From Halopolyspora algeriensis (lineage in GTDB: Bacteria > Actinomycetota > Actinomycetes > Mycobacteriales > Pseudonocardiaceae), in assembly GCF_003337235.1 (NCBI RefSeq), contig NZ_QPJC01000013.1, positions 1-64,000 on the forward strand: 64,000 nt of DNA, written 5' to 3'. Below are positions 17,437-26,941 of this stretch, one piece after another. The notes below the pieces were generated by a model. The model made no database searches. It was not told the origin of the DNA and saw only the letters and a list, made by a program, of their open reading frames with translations. Position 1 is the stretch's first letter; every line of letters starts with the position of its first letter. The position numbers and the translations under genes were made by a program.

Positions 17437-18119
17437 GTGACAAGACCCCCTGGCCGGAGGTCATCGAACTGCTGCGTCCCGCCACCGGCGAGACGGTGTA
17501 CATGGTCCTGACCGCCACGCTGCTGGCGGTGGTCGGCGGGCTTCCGCTCGGGGTGATGCTGCACCTGACCTCGCCGGCGGGGCTGAACCCGAATCCGCCG
17601 GCTCACCGTGTGCTCGGTGTGGTCGTGGACGTGGTGCGGTCGGTTCCGTTCGTGGTGCTGCTGGTCGTGCTGGCCTCGTTCACCCGGTTTCTGGTGGGCA
17701 CCGCCATCGGCAGTACCGCGGTCATCGTGCCGCTGACCGTCGGCGCGATCCCGTTCTTCGCCCGCCTGACCGCCAACGCCCTGCGCGAGGTGGACACGAC
17801 GCTCGTGGAAGCCGCGATCACGACCGGTGCGAGCAGGTTGCGGATCGTGTGGACGGTCCTGCTGGGAGAGGCCCGGGCCGCGCTGGTGGGTGCGGTCGGA
17901 GTGACGGCTGTGACGCTGATCGGATACGCGGCGATGGCCGGCGCCATCGGCGGTGGTGGCCTGGGCACGACGGCGATCCAGGACGGCTATCAGGGCTACG
18001 ACGACCGGATCCTGTACAGCTCGGTGATCCTGCTCGGTGCGCTCGCCTGGGGAATGCAGCTGATCACCGACTTCGCCGCCAAGATCGTGGATCGGCGGCG
18101 GGTTGTCACCAGTGCTTGA
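17433..18119 (+). CDS. metI: methionine ABC transporter permease
   Basis: 228 residues with five hydrophobic segments. The EAA loop that docks on MetN is VEAAITTGASRLRIVWTVLL at about residues 128-147. The short length and the GYAAMAGAIGGGGLGTTAIQDGYQ segment are typical of MetI. It starts at GTG overlapping the metN stop by four bases. The 129-bp gap to metQ shows no terminator. Confidence 0.94.
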   Translation: MSDKTPWPEVIELLRPATGETVYMVLTATLLAVVGGLPLGVMLHLTSPAGLNPNPPAHRVLGVVVDVVRSVPFVVLLVVLASFTRFLVGTAIGSTAVIVPLTVGAIPFFARLTANALREVDTTLVEAAITTGASRLRIVWTVLLGEARAALVGAVGVTAVTLIGYAAMAGAIGGGGLGTTAIQDGYQGYDDRILYSSVILLGALAWGMQLITDFAAKIVDRRRVVTSA

Positions 18120-18248
18120 GCAACGGTTCGAGCACGTGTGCGGGTGATGACCGAAGCGATGCCGCAACCGGTGCTCCGCCGTGTTGCAGGCCATATCGAA
18201 TGATGACTCGCCGGGTCACTGTTCCCGCGAGTCCGGAAAGGACATGAC

Positions 18249-19055
18249 ATGCGTTTGAGGTCCCTCGCGGCCGTGCTGGCCGCCTCCGCGCTCGCCCTGA
18301 CCGGGTGCAGCGGCGGCACCGAGGCGGCAGCCGACTCGACGGTGCGGGTCGGGGTGACACCGCAGCCGCACGGCGAGATCATGCAGTACATCAAGGACAA
18401 CCTCGCCGAGCAGGCGGGCATCACCATCGAGATCGAGCAGTTCAGCGACTACAACCGCCCGAACGCGGCGGTGGCGCACGGGGAGCTGGATGCCAACTAC
18501 TACCAGCACAAGCCCTTCCTGAAGAAGTACAAGGAAGAGCGGGGCGGCGACAACCTGGTGTGGGTGGCTCCGGTGCACCTGGAGCCACTGAGCCTGTACT
18601 CGAAGAAGCACTCCTCGCTGCAGGAGATCCCGAACGGGGCGACGATCACGATCCCGAACGACCCGTCGAACCGGGCGCGCAGCCTCAAACTGCTCGCCGA
18701 CAAGGGGCTGATCACCCTCAAGCCCGGCGCGGGGCAGGAAGCCACCCCGCGCGACATCGCCGAGAACCCGAAGAACCTGCAGTTCCAGGAGCTGACGGCC
18801 AGCCAGATCCCGAGGACGCTGCAGGACGCCGCGGCGGCGGTGGTCAACGGCAACTACGCGCTGAAGGCCGATCTCGACAAGCCCATCGCGGTCGAGTCCC
18901 CGAAGAACAACCCGTACGTCAACGGCCTGGTCACCACCTCGGCCAAGAAGGACGACCCGGAGGTCGCCAAGCTCGCCGAGCTGCTCACCTCTCAGCAGGT
19001 CGCCGACTTCATCGAGCGCCAGTACGGCGGTCAGGCCGTCATCCCGGCGAGCTGA
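18249..19055 (+). CDS. metQ: methionine-binding lipoprotein
   Basis: 268 residues. The signal peptide ends in the lipobox LALTGC with Cys at residue 20. The NlpA/MetQ fold is recognised from PHGEIMQYIKDNLAEQAGI, the FSDYNRPNAAVAHGELDANYYQHKPFL block and VVNGNYALKADL. It captures methionine outside the membrane for MetNI. ATG at 18249 follows GGAAAGGAC. A strong terminator follows. Confidence 0.95.
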   Translation: MRLRSLAAVLAASALALTGCSGGTEAAADSTVRVGVTPQPHGEIMQYIKDNLAEQAGITIEIEQFSDYNRPNAAVAHGELDANYYQHKPFLKKYKEERGGDNLVWVAPVHLEPLSLYSKKHSSLQEIPNGATITIPNDPSNRARSLKLLADKGLITLKPGAGQEATPRDIAENPKNLQFQELTASQIPRTLQDAAAAVVNGNYALKADLDKPIAVESPKNNPYVNGLVTTSAKKDDPEVAKLAELLTSQQVADFIERQYGGQAVIPAS

Positions 19056-19070
19056 CCGGCACGGCAGGAT

Positions 19071-19116
19071 CGGCCGGCCCGGTGCCACCCGGCATCGGGC
19101 CGGCCGGTACTTTTTT
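19071..19116 (+). terminator. strong rho-independent terminator of metNIQ
   Basis: A 16-bp stem (19071-19086 with 19091-19106, one G-U pair) closes on loop ACCC and is followed by GTAC and six T residues. It begins 16 bp after the metQ stop. The following 150 bp up to ispE contain no gene. Confidence 0.9.
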
Positions 19117-19260
19117 CGGTCCTGGACGGCAACGAAGGGCGCCCACAGCGCGATCACGTCCGTCTGATCGGGGGCCGCGTCACGAGGTGACCCGTTTCCG
19201 CGCATCGGGTTCGCCGTCCGTCAACCGGTGTTGGGCGGACAACGGGCCGGTTCGGACACG

Positions 19261-19266
19261 TACGCT
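19261..19266 (+). promoter_or_regulatory. -10-like TACGCT, leaderless start of ispE
   Basis: TACGCT lies six bases before the ispE GTG at 19273 with no ribosome site. ispE therefore probably has its own promoter, isolated from metNIQ by the terminator. Confidence 0.45.
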
Positions 19267-19272
19267 TGAGGT

Positions 19273-20247
19273 GTGCTCTCCGTGGTACCTACCCCGATCA
19301 CCGTCCGGGTCCCGGCCAAGGTGAACCTTCACCTCGCGGTCGGAGACACCCGCGCGGACGGCTATCACGAGCTGGCGACCGTCTTCCAGGCGCTGTCCCT
19401 GACCGACGAGGTCACCGTCCGCTCCGGAGAACCGGGGATCGACGTTCACGGCGAGGGGGCGGACTCGGTACCCACCGGCTCCGGCAACCTCGCCTGGAAG
19501 GCGGTGCGCGTCCTCGCCGAGCGCTGCGGCCGGGACCCGGACGCGCCCGGCGTGCAGGTGTCGATCCACAAGGGCATCCCGGTTGCCGGGGGGATGGCCG
19601 GTGGCAGCGCCGACGCCGCCGCCACGCTCTTCGCGCTCAACGCCCTGTGGCGGTTGGAACTCGGCCGCGACGAACTCGCCGACCTGGCAGGCCGGCTCGG
19701 CAGCGACGTCCCGTTCGCACTGCAGGGCGGGACCGCGCTGGGCACCGGCCGCGGTGAGCGGCTGGTACCCGTGCTGGCCCGGCACACCTACCACTGGGTG
19801 ATCGCCCTGGACCGGCACGGACTGGAAACCCCCGACGTCTACCGGGAACTGGACCGTCTGCGGCAGAGCTCGGCCGGGGGGAACGGGGCGGACGGTGTCG
19901 AGCCGGTGCTGGAGGCGCTGGCCTCCGGCGATCCGCGCGAGCTCGCCCTGTTGCTCGGCAACGACCTGCAGGCGGCCGCGGTGTCACTGCGGCCGGGCCT
20001 GCGCCGCACGCTGCGTGCCGGGGTGGAGGCGGGCGCGCTGGCGGGCGTGGTCTCCGGATCCGGGCCGACCTGCGCCTTCCTGTGCGAGGACGCCGACTCC
20101 GCCGTCCGGGTGGCCGCCGAGCTCTCGGGTGCGGGCGTGTGCCGCACGGTCCGAGTCGCCCAGGGGCCGGTACACGGCGCGCGGTTCGCCGGGGAGGACC
20201 GCACCGATCGCCCCACCCCGCCGACACCACCGCAGGTGCACGCCTGA
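19273..20247 (+). CDS. ispE: 4-diphosphocytidyl-2-C-methyl-D-erythritol kinase
   Basis: 324 residues. It phosphorylates CDP-methylerythritol in the MEP pathway of isoprenoid synthesis. GHMP-kinase landmarks: [12 protein letters not shown] near the N-terminus, the ATP-binding [15 protein letters not shown] and the C-terminal [14 protein letters not shown] family-typical enzyme that normally sits next to rsmA; here metNIQ separates them. Confidence 0.95.
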   Translation: MLSVVPTPITVRVPAKVNLHLAVGDTRADGYHELATVFQALSLTDEVTVRSGEPGIDVHGEGADSVPTGSGNLAWKAVRVLAERCGRDPDAPGVQVSIHKGIPVAGGMAGGSADAAATLFALNALWRLELGRDELADLAGRLGSDVPFALQGGTALGTGRGERLVPVLARHTYHWVIALDRHGLETPDVYRELDRLRQSSAGGNGADGVEPVLEALASGDPRELALLLGNDLQAAAVSLRPGLRRTLRAGVEAGALAGVVSGSGPTCAFLCEDADSAVRVAAELSGAGVCRTVRVAQGPVHGARFAGEDRTDRPTPPTPPQVHA

Positions 20248-20362
20248 GGCGGACGATTTCGCGCGAGATCGACGTTGTCCCGAGGACGGTCGATGTCACG
20301 AGGAATCGACCGACATGCCGGCACGTGCCCACGCTATGCAGTTGATGGAGTAACAACACTCG

Positions 20363-22177
20363 ATGGCGAACCTGGTCAACCTGGAATCGGTCAGCAAGAG
20401 CTACGGCGTGCGCCCGTTGTTGGACGGGGTGTCGCTGGGCATCGACGCAGGTGACCGCATCGGCGTCGTCGGCCTCAACGGAGGAGGCAAGACGACGCTG
20501 CTGGAAGTGCTGTCCGGGACCGAGCAGCCCGACAGCGGGCGGGTCACCCAGGGACGGGGCCTGCAGATGGCCGTGGTCACCCAGCGCACCGAGCTGCCCG
20601 AGGGGGCCACCGTGCGCAACGCGGTGCTCGACCCGCACGGGTTCACCGCCGAGCACGAGTGGGCGGCGGACCCGAAGGTGCGCTCGGTGCTGACCGGGCT
20701 CGGTATGAGCCGTCTCGGGCTGGACACCCCGGTCGGGGAATTCTCCGGCGGGGAGCGGCGCCGCGTGGCGCTGGCCGCGGCGCTGGTCCGCGAGCTCGAC
20801 GTACTCGTGCTCGACGAGCCCACCAACCACCTCGATGTCGAGGGTGTGCGCTGGCTGGCCGACCACCTGCTGTCCCGGCGCTGCGCGCTGGTCATCGTCA
20901 CCCACGACCGCTGGTTTCTGGACACCGTCTGCAACCGCACCTGGGAGGTCACCGACGGCCGCGTCGAGCAGTACGAGGGCGGTTACGCCGACTGGGTCTA
21001 CGCGCGAGCCGAGCGTGCCAGGCTGGCCCAGCAGGCCGAGGACAAGCGCCGGAACCTGGCACGCAAGGAGCTCGCCTGGCTGCAGCGGGGTGCCAAGGCG
21101 CGCACGTCGAAGCCGAAGTTCCGGGTCGAGGCGGCCGAGGCACTGATCGCCGACGTTCCGCCGCCGAGAGACACCGTCGAGCTGGTCTCGTTCGCCAAGC
21201 GACGGCTCGGCAAGACCGTGGTGGAGCTGGAGGACGTCGACCTGAACATCGACGACCGCACCCTGCTCAAGGACGTGACCTGGCGAATCGGCCCCGGTGA
21301 CCGGGTCGGTGTGGTCGGTGTCAACGGTTCCGGCAAGACCACGTTGCTGCGCCTGCTGGCCGGGGAGCGCGAACCCGATGCCGGCAGGCGTCTCGAGGGC
21401 AAAACCGTCCGGCTCGCGCACCTCACGCAGGAACTGCACGACCTGCCCGGGCACTGGCGCGTGCTGGAGGCGGTCGAGGACGTGGCCAAGCACGTGGTGC
21501 TGGGCAAGCACGAGCTGTCGGCCTCGCAGCTGGCCGAGCGGTTCGGCTTCGGCAAGGGCAGGCAGTGGACGCCGGTGGAGGACCTCTCCGGCGGGGAGCG
21601 GCGACGATTGCAGCTCGCGCGGCTGCTGATGTCCGAGCCGAACGTGCTGGTGCTCGACGAGCCCACCAACGATCTCGACATCGACACGCTGCAGCAGCTC
21701 GAGGACCTCCTCGACACCTGGCCGGGCACCCTCGTGGTCGTCTCCCACGATCGCTACCTGGTCGAGCGCGTCTGCGACACCGTGGTGGCGCTGTTCGGCG
21801 ACGGGCAGGTCACGCACCTGCCAGGAGGGATCGAGGAGTACCTGCAGCACCGGCACACGCTGCTCGACTCCTCCCAGCAGAGCCTGGGCAAGCAGGCCGG
21901 GCGGGACGGTTCGTCGCCCGATTCCCCCACCGGAGCGGCTGCTACGCAGGGTGGTCTGTCGGGAGCCGAGGAGCGTGCCGCGCGCAAGGAGCTCTCGCGG
22001 CTGGAAAGGCAGCTCGACAAGCTCGGCAAGCGCGAGGACGAGCTGCACGAGAAGCTCGCCGAGGCGGCGACCGAACCGGAGCGGCTGCAGACGCTCAATG
22101 CCGAACTGCAGACGCTGCAGGACGAGAAGGACGGGGTCGAGAGTCGGTGGTTGGAACTCGCCGGCCAACTGACGTAG
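20363..22177 (+). CDS. ABC-F family ATP-binding protein
   Basis: 604 residues, soluble, with two ABC domains in tandem and no membrane segment. The first has GLNGGGKTTL, FSGGERRRV and LDEPTNHLD; the second has GVNGSGKTTL, LSGGERRRL and LDEPTNDLD. The linker between them is charged and helical (AERARLAQQAEDKRRNLARKELAWL), and a C-terminal coiled coil (about residues 530-600) resembles Uup. ABC-F proteins act on the ribosome in translation or antibiotic protection. The equivalent in Mycobacterium stands at the same place between ispE and the acyl-CoA synthetase gene. Confidence 0.93.
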   Translation: MANLVNLESVSKSYGVRPLLDGVSLGIDAGDRIGVVGLNGGGKTTLLEVLSGTEQPDSGRVTQGRGLQMAVVTQRTELPEGATVRNAVLDPHGFTAEHEWAADPKVRSVLTGLGMSRLGLDTPVGEFSGGERRRVALAAALVRELDVLVLDEPTNHLDVEGVRWLADHLLSRRCALVIVTHDRWFLDTVCNRTWEVTDGRVEQYEGGYADWVYARAERARLAQQAEDKRRNLARKELAWLQRGAKARTSKPKFRVEAAEALIADVPPPRDTVELVSFAKRRLGKTVVELEDVDLNIDDRTLLKDVTWRIGPGDRVGVVGVNGSGKTTLLRLLAGEREPDAGRRLEGKTVRLAHLTQELHDLPGHWRVLEAVEDVAKHVVLGKHELSASQLAERFGFGKGRQWTPVEDLSGGERRRLQLARLLMSEPNVLVLDEPTNDLDIDTLQQLEDLLDTWPGTLVVVSHDRYLVERVCDTVVALFGDGQVTHLPGGIEEYLQHRHTLLDSSQQSLGKQAGRDGSSPDSPTGAAATQGGLSGAEERAARKELSRLERQLDKLGKREDELHEKLAEAATEPERLQTLNAELQTLQDEKDGVESRWLELAGQLT

Positions 22178-22187
22178 ACGAATAAGG

Positions 22188-22231
22188 GGGTCCGCGGATT
22201 GGTTTGCGTAGGGGTGCGGGTGGCGGAACCT
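22188..22231 (-). repeat. 44-bp dispersed repeat, copy C (reversed)
   Basis: On the minus strand it begins AGGTTCCGCCACC and ends CCAATCCGCGGACCC, matching copy A at 40 of 44 positions. It starts ten bases after the stop of the ABC-F gene and precedes the acyl-CoA synthetase gene. Confidence 0.85.
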
Positions 22232-22285
22232 CCGGCACTTCGCCGGCTCTCCGCTTGTCGACTGTCGCGTGGATCACACTCGTCG

Positions 22286-22291
22286 TAAGCT
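22286..22291 (+). promoter_or_regulatory. -10-like TAAGCT, leaderless start of the acyl-CoA synthetase
   Basis: TAAGCT is followed by seven bases and then the GTG at 22299, with no ribosome site. This supports GTG 22299 as the start rather than the ATG at 22269. Confidence 0.45.
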
Positions 22292-22298
22292 GCTCGGC

Positions 22299-23966
22299 GT
22301 GAGTCGGTTCATGGACACGTTGGTGGCGTCCGCTCTGGACAACTCGGGGGCGCATGCACGGGGCATCACGACGGGTGCGCCCGAACAGCCCCGCCGGCGG
22401 ACCTGGAACGAAGTGCATTCGGAGGCGTTGCGGATCGCCGGTGCCCTGCGCACCCCGGATGGCCGTCCCGCGGTCGGACCGGGTGACGTCGTGGCCGTCC
22501 TCGCCTCCGACCCCGCCCTGATCGCACCCACCGTGCAGGCGGTGTGGCTGGCAGGTGGCAGCGTCACGATGCTGCACCAGCCGACCCCGCGCACGGACCT
22601 GGCGCACTGGGCGCAGGACACGCTGCGCGTGCTCGGGATGATCGAGGCGCGACTGGTGCTGCTGGGAGCGCCCTTCGAGGACCTCGCCGACGTTCTCGAA
22701 CAGCACGCCATGCCCTACCGGAAGCTGCACGACCTCGCCGGTACGGCCGAGCCTCTGGCGGAGCCGGCCGCGACCTCGGAGGAGACCACGGCGCTGCTGC
22801 AGCTCACCAGTGGTTCGTCCGCCGACCCCAAGGCAGTGCGGATCACGCACGGCAATCTGTACGCCAACATGCGAGCCATGGTCACCGGCGCCGAGCTGGA
22901 CGCGGAATCCGATGTGCTCGTGTCGTGGCTGCCGCTGTTCCACGACATGGGCATGGTCGGGTGCCTCACCCTGCCGATGGCCACCGGTCTGGAACTCGTG
23001 AAGGTCACACCCGCCGACTTCCTGGTCCGCCCGCTGCTGTGGCCGGAGCTGATCAGCTCCTACGGCGGTACGGTCACGGCCGCCCCGAACTTCGCTTACG
23101 CGATCGTGGGCCGCCGGATGGCCCGGGCCGACGACGGTGATTTCGACCTGTCGACGCTGCGATTCGCGCTCAACGGTGCCGAACCCGTCGATCCCGAGGC
23201 GGTGCGTGCGTTCACCGAGGCGGGGGCGCGGTTCGGTCTGCGACCGGAGAGCATGGTGTGCGCGTTCGGGATGGCCGAGGCCACCCTGGCGGTCTCGTTC
23301 GCGCCCCTGAACCGAGGCGTCGAGATCGACACCGTCGACGCCGACGAGTTGGAGAAGCGACGACAGGCGAAGCCGGCCGGGGCGGAGACCACGCACACCC
23401 GGCGCTTCGCGCTGCTCGGCAGGGCACTGCAGGGGCTGGAGGTCGAGGTCGTCGACGATTCCGGCGCCGTGCTCGGCAGGCGGAAGGTCGGCGCGCTACG
23501 CATCCGCGGGCAGGCGGTGACTCCGGGCTACCTGACGATGGACGGTCCCGTGCCCGGGCAGGACTCGGCGGGCTGGTTGGACACCGGGGACGAGGGCTAC
23601 CTGGTGGACGGCCAGGTGGTGATCTGCGGGCGCCGCAAGGACGTCATCATCATGGGGGGTCGCAACATCTACCCGGTCGACATCGAGCGATCCGCCTGCG
23701 AGGTCGACGGGGTGCGGGCGGGTAATGCCGCGGCGGTACGTCAGGAGCCGGGCAGCAGGCGGGAGCGCTTCGCCGTGGTGCTGGAGTCCGGTGTGGCCGG
23801 TGACGACGTGGCCGAGAAGGCGCTCGGTAAGGAGGTCACCGCCCGCGTGGTCGATGCCGTGGGCGTGCGCCCCTCCGCGGTGGTGGTGGTCGAACCGGGA
23901 ACCCTGCCCAAGACCCCCTCCGGCAAGCTCAAGCGCGCCGCCACGGCCGAGCTGGTCCCCGAGTGA
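22299..23966 (+). CDS. AMP-dependent acyl-CoA synthetase / fatty-acyl-AMP ligase (FadD/Pks16-like)
   Basis: 555 residues of the adenylate-forming family. The P-loop-like TSGSSADPKAVRITHGN, the A4-A5 region ALNGAEPVD, the FGMAEATLAVSF stretch and the GWLDTGDEGYLVDGQ and KTPSGKLKR (catalytic Lys near the C-terminus) motifs are visible. The FGMAE form resembles fatty-acyl-AMP ligases of mycobacterial FadD type. Its place between ABC-F and pth matches the M. tuberculosis gene called pks16. The acyl substrate is unknown. It converges on pth with a gap of nine bases. Confidence 0.9.
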   Translation: MSRFMDTLVASALDNSGAHARGITTGAPEQPRRRTWNEVHSEALRIAGALRTPDGRPAVGPGDVVAVLASDPALIAPTVQAVWLAGGSVTMLHQPTPRTDLAHWAQDTLRVLGMIEARLVLLGAPFEDLADVLEQHAMPYRKLHDLAGTAEPLAEPAATSEETTALLQLTSGSSADPKAVRITHGNLYANMRAMVTGAELDAESDVLVSWLPLFHDMGMVGCLTLPMATGLELVKVTPADFLVRPLLWPELISSYGGTVTAAPNFAYAIVGRRMARADDGDFDLSTLRFALNGAEPVDPEAVRAFTEAGARFGLRPESMVCAFGMAEATLAVSFAPLNRGVEIDTVDADELEKRRQAKPAGAETTHTRRFALLGRALQGLEVEVVDDSGAVLGRRKVGALRIRGQAVTPGYLTMDGPVPGQDSAGWLDTGDEGYLVDGQVVICGRRKDVIIMGGRNIYPVDIERSACEVDGVRAGNAAAVRQEPGSRRERFAVVLESGVAGDDVAEKALGKEVTARVVDAVGVRPSAVVVVEPGTLPKTPSGKLKRAATAELVPE

Positions 23967-23975
23967 CCGATCCCG

Positions 23976-24569
23976 TCAGTGGAACCGGTTCTGGGCGGCT
24001 TCGAGTCCGTCCGTGGCGAGCGCTTCGACAGCGTCGGCACAGTGGTCCACGAAGTAGCCGAGCTCGCGGCGCTCGGTGCCCGAGAAGTCCTTGAGCACGT
24101 AGTCGGCCGGATCCATCCGGCCCGGAGGACGCCCCACACCGAAACGCACCCGCAGGTAGTCCCGGGTGCCGAGGGACTTCGTGATCGATCGGAGCCCGTT
24201 GTGCCCGTTCTCCCCGCCACCGCGCTTGAGTCGTACGGTGCCATAGGGCAGGTCCAGCTCGTCGTGGATCACGATCACCGACTCGGCGGGGACCTTGTAG
24301 AACTTCGACGCCCCCGCGACGGGTCCTCCGGAGAGGTTCATCAGCGCCCGGGGCTTGGCCAGCACCGCGCGAGCACCGGCAAGCCGCCCTTCGACGATCT
24401 CGGCGCCCGACTTGTGCGCCTTGAACTTCCCACCGACGCGGTCGGCGAGCTCGTCGGCGACGAGGAATCCGATGTTGTGCCGGTTCCCCGCGTAGCGGGG
24501 GCCGGGATTGCCCAACCCGATGATCAGCGCGAGGTGGTCCAGCGGTTTCTCGGGGCCGGAGGTGGTCAC
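23976..24569 (-). CDS. pth: peptidyl-tRNA hydrolase
   Basis: 197 residues. It frees tRNA from peptidyl-tRNA that has dropped off the ribosome. The active-site region [18 protein letters not shown] contains the catalytic His and Asn, and the later [17 protein letters not shown] and [13 protein letters not shown] blocks are all conserved. GTG 24569 gives the usual N-terminus. It lies downstream of rplY in the same direction, the common actinobacterial pair. Confidence 0.95.
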   Translation of the reverse strand: MTTSGPEKPLDHLALIIGLGNPGPRYAGNRHNIGFLVADELADRVGGKFKAHKSGAEIVEGRLAGARAVLAKPRALMNLSGGPVAGASKFYKVPAESVIVIHDELDLPYGTVRLKRGGGENGHNGLRSITKSLGTRDYLRVRFGVGRPPGRMDPADYVLKDFSGTERRELGYFVDHCADAVEALATDGLEAAQNRFH

Positions 24570-24596
24570 CAGGCAACGCTCCCGGTTTCGTGCGAA

Positions 24597-24625
24597 CACC
24601 CGGCCCCGCATCGCGGAGCCGGGTG
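24597..24625 (-). terminator. hairpin between rplY and pth
   Basis: A 13-bp stem with one mismatch (24597-24609 with 24613-24625, loop ATC) stands 14 bp after the rplY stop. There is no T run on the minus strand, so it may attenuate or process the rplY-pth transcript rather than stop it. Confidence 0.5.
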
Positions 24626-24639
24626 AAGACGGCGTGGGG

Positions 24640-25275
24640 TCAGGCCTGCTCGCCTGCGGTCTCGTCCTCGGAAGCCTCCTCGACGACACCCGCACCCTCG
24701 GTGTCGATGTCCGACTCCATGTCGGACTCGGAGGGCGCCTCGCTCACGTTGGCGACCAGGATTTCGGGGCCGGTCTGCAGGGTCACGCCGCGGGGCAGCG
24801 AGAGCTCGGAGGCGTGGATCTGGGTGCCTGCCTCGGCACCGTCGACCGAGACCTCCACCTGCTCGGGGATGTTCAACGCATCGGCCTCGAGCTGCACCTC
24901 GTTGAGGTCCTGGGTGACCAGGGTGCCGGAGGCGGGGTCACCGCTGAGCACGACCGGCACGTCGACGGTGACCTTCTCGCCGCGCTTGACCAGCAGCAGG
25001 TCGACGTGCTCGATGTAGTTCTTGACCGGGTGCGCGGTGATGGTCTTGGTCAGCGCGAGTTCGCTGGAGGAGCCGGCCACATCGAGGGTCAGCACCGTGT
25101 TGCGCCCGTTCTCGCGAATGGCGCGGGCGAACTCCACCACGGGCAGGGACAGGTGCTTGGGGTCGGAGCCGTGACCGTAGAGCACTGCGGGAATCTTGCC
25201 CGCACGGCGGGTGCGGCGAGCCGCACCTTTGCCGAACTCGGTGCGCGGTTCGACGGTGAGACGTACCTCGGACAC
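24640..25275 (-). CDS. rplY: 50S ribosomal protein L25/general stress protein Ctc
   Basis: 211 residues. The N-terminal L25 domain (residues 1-95; [26 protein letters not shown]) binds 5S rRNA, and the C-terminal TL5 beta domain (to about residue 185) is followed by an acidic tail ([23 protein letters not shown]). This long form is the Ctc type. GTG at 25275 is preceded by AGGAGTG. Confidence 0.95.
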   Translation of the reverse strand: MSEVRLTVEPRTEFGKGAARRTRRAGKIPAVLYGHGSDPKHLSLPVVEFARAIRENGRNTVLTLDVAGSSSELALTKTITAHPVKNYIEHVDLLLVKRGEKVTVDVPVVLSGDPASGTLVTQDLNEVQLEADALNIPEQVEVSVDGAEAGTQIHASELSLPRGVTLQTGPEILVANVSEAPSESDMESDIDTEGAGVVEEASEDETAGEQA

Positions 25276-25643
25276 GGTGGTGCACTCCTATGACGTCGGG
25301 CGAAACGTGAATCGGTCGCTGGCCTGCGGCGGCGGGGCGCGCGACTGGCGTCGATCAAACCCGGTGTGCGAACGCCCACCGGCCTCCGTGTTCGGACGTC
25401 GGTGCGCCGATCGACACGTCGGCGGCCACCAGCCGCCACGTCGATCACGCCGGGGCTCGTCCCGGCCTCGCCGAGGCAACCCCAACAGTCTAAGCGGCTG
25501 CCTGTGGCACCTGCTCACCGGGTGCGGGCAAGAGGTCCGCGGGGCCCGATCGCCGAAGCGGCGGGCCGGAAGGCCGCTTGTGGGTCTGTGCCGAAACCGG
25601 CGCACCCTTCCTTGTGAGCCCGCGCACTATTACTTTGATCACC
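25276..25643. other. 368-bp divergent intergenic region rplY / Nramp-like gene
   Basis: No gene is supported here. On the minus strand TAGACT (25487-25492) could be the -10 of rplY with a leader of about 200 nt, though no good -35 is seen. On the plus strand TACTTT (25631-25636) stands seven bases before the Nramp-like ATG and suggests a leaderless transcript. Short GC-rich inverted repeats occur but none stands out. Confidence 0.4.
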
Positions 25644-26930
25644 ATGTCTGCCGACGCGACCTACGAAGAGCCGGACACCACGGGCTGGCGTGCCCGGTTC
25701 ACGCAGCTCGGCCCCGGTGTCATGGCGGCGGCGACGGGCGTGGGAGCCGGAGACCTGGTGGCCACGATGGTCGCGGGGTCGCGCTACGGGTACGCGCTGT
25801 TCTGGGCCGTGCTCGTCGGGACGGTGTTCAAACTCGGGCTCGGTGAGGCCGTCGGGCGTTGGCACCTGAGTTCGAACCGCACGCTGCTGTCGGGCTGGCG
25901 CACACTGGGCCGCTGGACCACCGGATACTTCGGTGTCTACGTCGTGATCTGGGGGTTCGTCTACGGCGCCACCGCCATGTCGGCCTCGGCACTGCCGCTC
26001 AACGCGATGTTTCCCGCGCTGCCGGTGCGGTACTGGGCGATGCTGTGCGGCCTGGCGGGGCTGGCGCTGGTGTGGTTCGGTCGCTACGGCCTGCTCGAGA
26101 AGGTCATGACCGTCCTGGTCGGGGTCATGTTCGTGACGGTCGTGGCCACGGCGGTCCTCGTCGGTCCGAACTTCACTGCGCTGGGCGGCGGATTGGTGCC
26201 GTCGCTGCCGACCGGATCGATCGTCTACGTGCTCGGACTGATGGGCGGTGTCGGCGGCACGATCACGATGGCCGCATACGGGTACTGGACCTTCGCCAAG
26301 GGGTGGCGGACACCGAAGTGGTTGCCGATCATGCGTACCGACAACGCGGCCGGCTACATCACCACGGGGATCTTCGTGGTCGCGATGCTCGTGGTCGGGT
26401 CCGAGCTGCTGCTCGGGCGCCGGATCGTCGAGGGAGACGAGGGCCTGCTGTATCTGGCCGACACGCTGGCCGCCGACTACGGCCAGTGGGCCAGGATCCC
26501 GTTTCTGGTCGGCTTCTTCGCCGTGACGTTCACCTCGTTGATCGGTGTCTGGAACGGGGTGAGCCTGCTGTTCGCCGACTGGTGGCGGACCTGGCGCCTG
26601 CCCCGGGAGGCGCCCCCGGAAACGGCCGACGACTACGCCCACAAGGCGGGCGAGCACAGCACCCCCTTCCGGGTCTACCTCCTGTGGCTGACCATCCCGC
26701 CGATGGCGCTGCTGTTCCTGGACAAGCCGTTCCAGCTCACCATTGCGTACGGGGTGCTGGGAGCCCTGTTCATGCCGTTCCTGGCGGGAACGCTGCTGTT
26801 CCTGCTGAACTCCCGGACTCTGATGCCCGCACAGCAGCGCTCGCGGTGGCTGTCGAACACGGTACTGACGCTGTGCCTGGTGCTGTTCGTGGTGCTGGCG
26901 GTGCAGAAGTTGGTGAGCCTGCTGCTGTAA
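25644..26930 (+). CDS. Nramp-family transporter with altered metal-site motifs
   Basis: 428 residues with 10-11 hydrophobic segments. The N-terminal LGPGVMAAATG and AGSRYGYALFW align with Nramp transmembrane helix 1, but the metal-binding DPGN is replaced by GAGD, and the MPH motif of helix 6 is replaced by TMA (GGTITMAAYGYW). In canonical Nramp proteins Asp, Asn and Met coordinate manganese or iron, so this protein belongs to a divergent, Nramp-related clade whose substrate is uncertain (magnesium and other cargoes are known for related clades). The ATG at 25644 has a -10-like TACTTT seven bases before it. Confidence 0.85.
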   Translation: MSADATYEEPDTTGWRARFTQLGPGVMAAATGVGAGDLVATMVAGSRYGYALFWAVLVGTVFKLGLGEAVGRWHLSSNRTLLSGWRTLGRWTTGYFGVYVVIWGFVYGATAMSASALPLNAMFPALPVRYWAMLCGLAGLALVWFGRYGLLEKVMTVLVGVMFVTVVATAVLVGPNFTALGGGLVPSLPTGSIVYVLGLMGGVGGTITMAAYGYWTFAKGWRTPKWLPIMRTDNAAGYITTGIFVVAMLVVGSELLLGRRIVEGDEGLLYLADTLAADYGQWARIPFLVGFFAVTFTSLIGVWNGVSLLFADWWRTWRLPREAPPETADDYAHKAGEHSTPFRVYLLWLTIPPMALLFLDKPFQLTIAYGVLGALFMPFLAGTLLFLLNSRTLMPAQQRSRWLSNTVLTLCLVLFVVLAVQKLVSLLL

Positions 26931-26941
26931 GGAGTGCTTTC

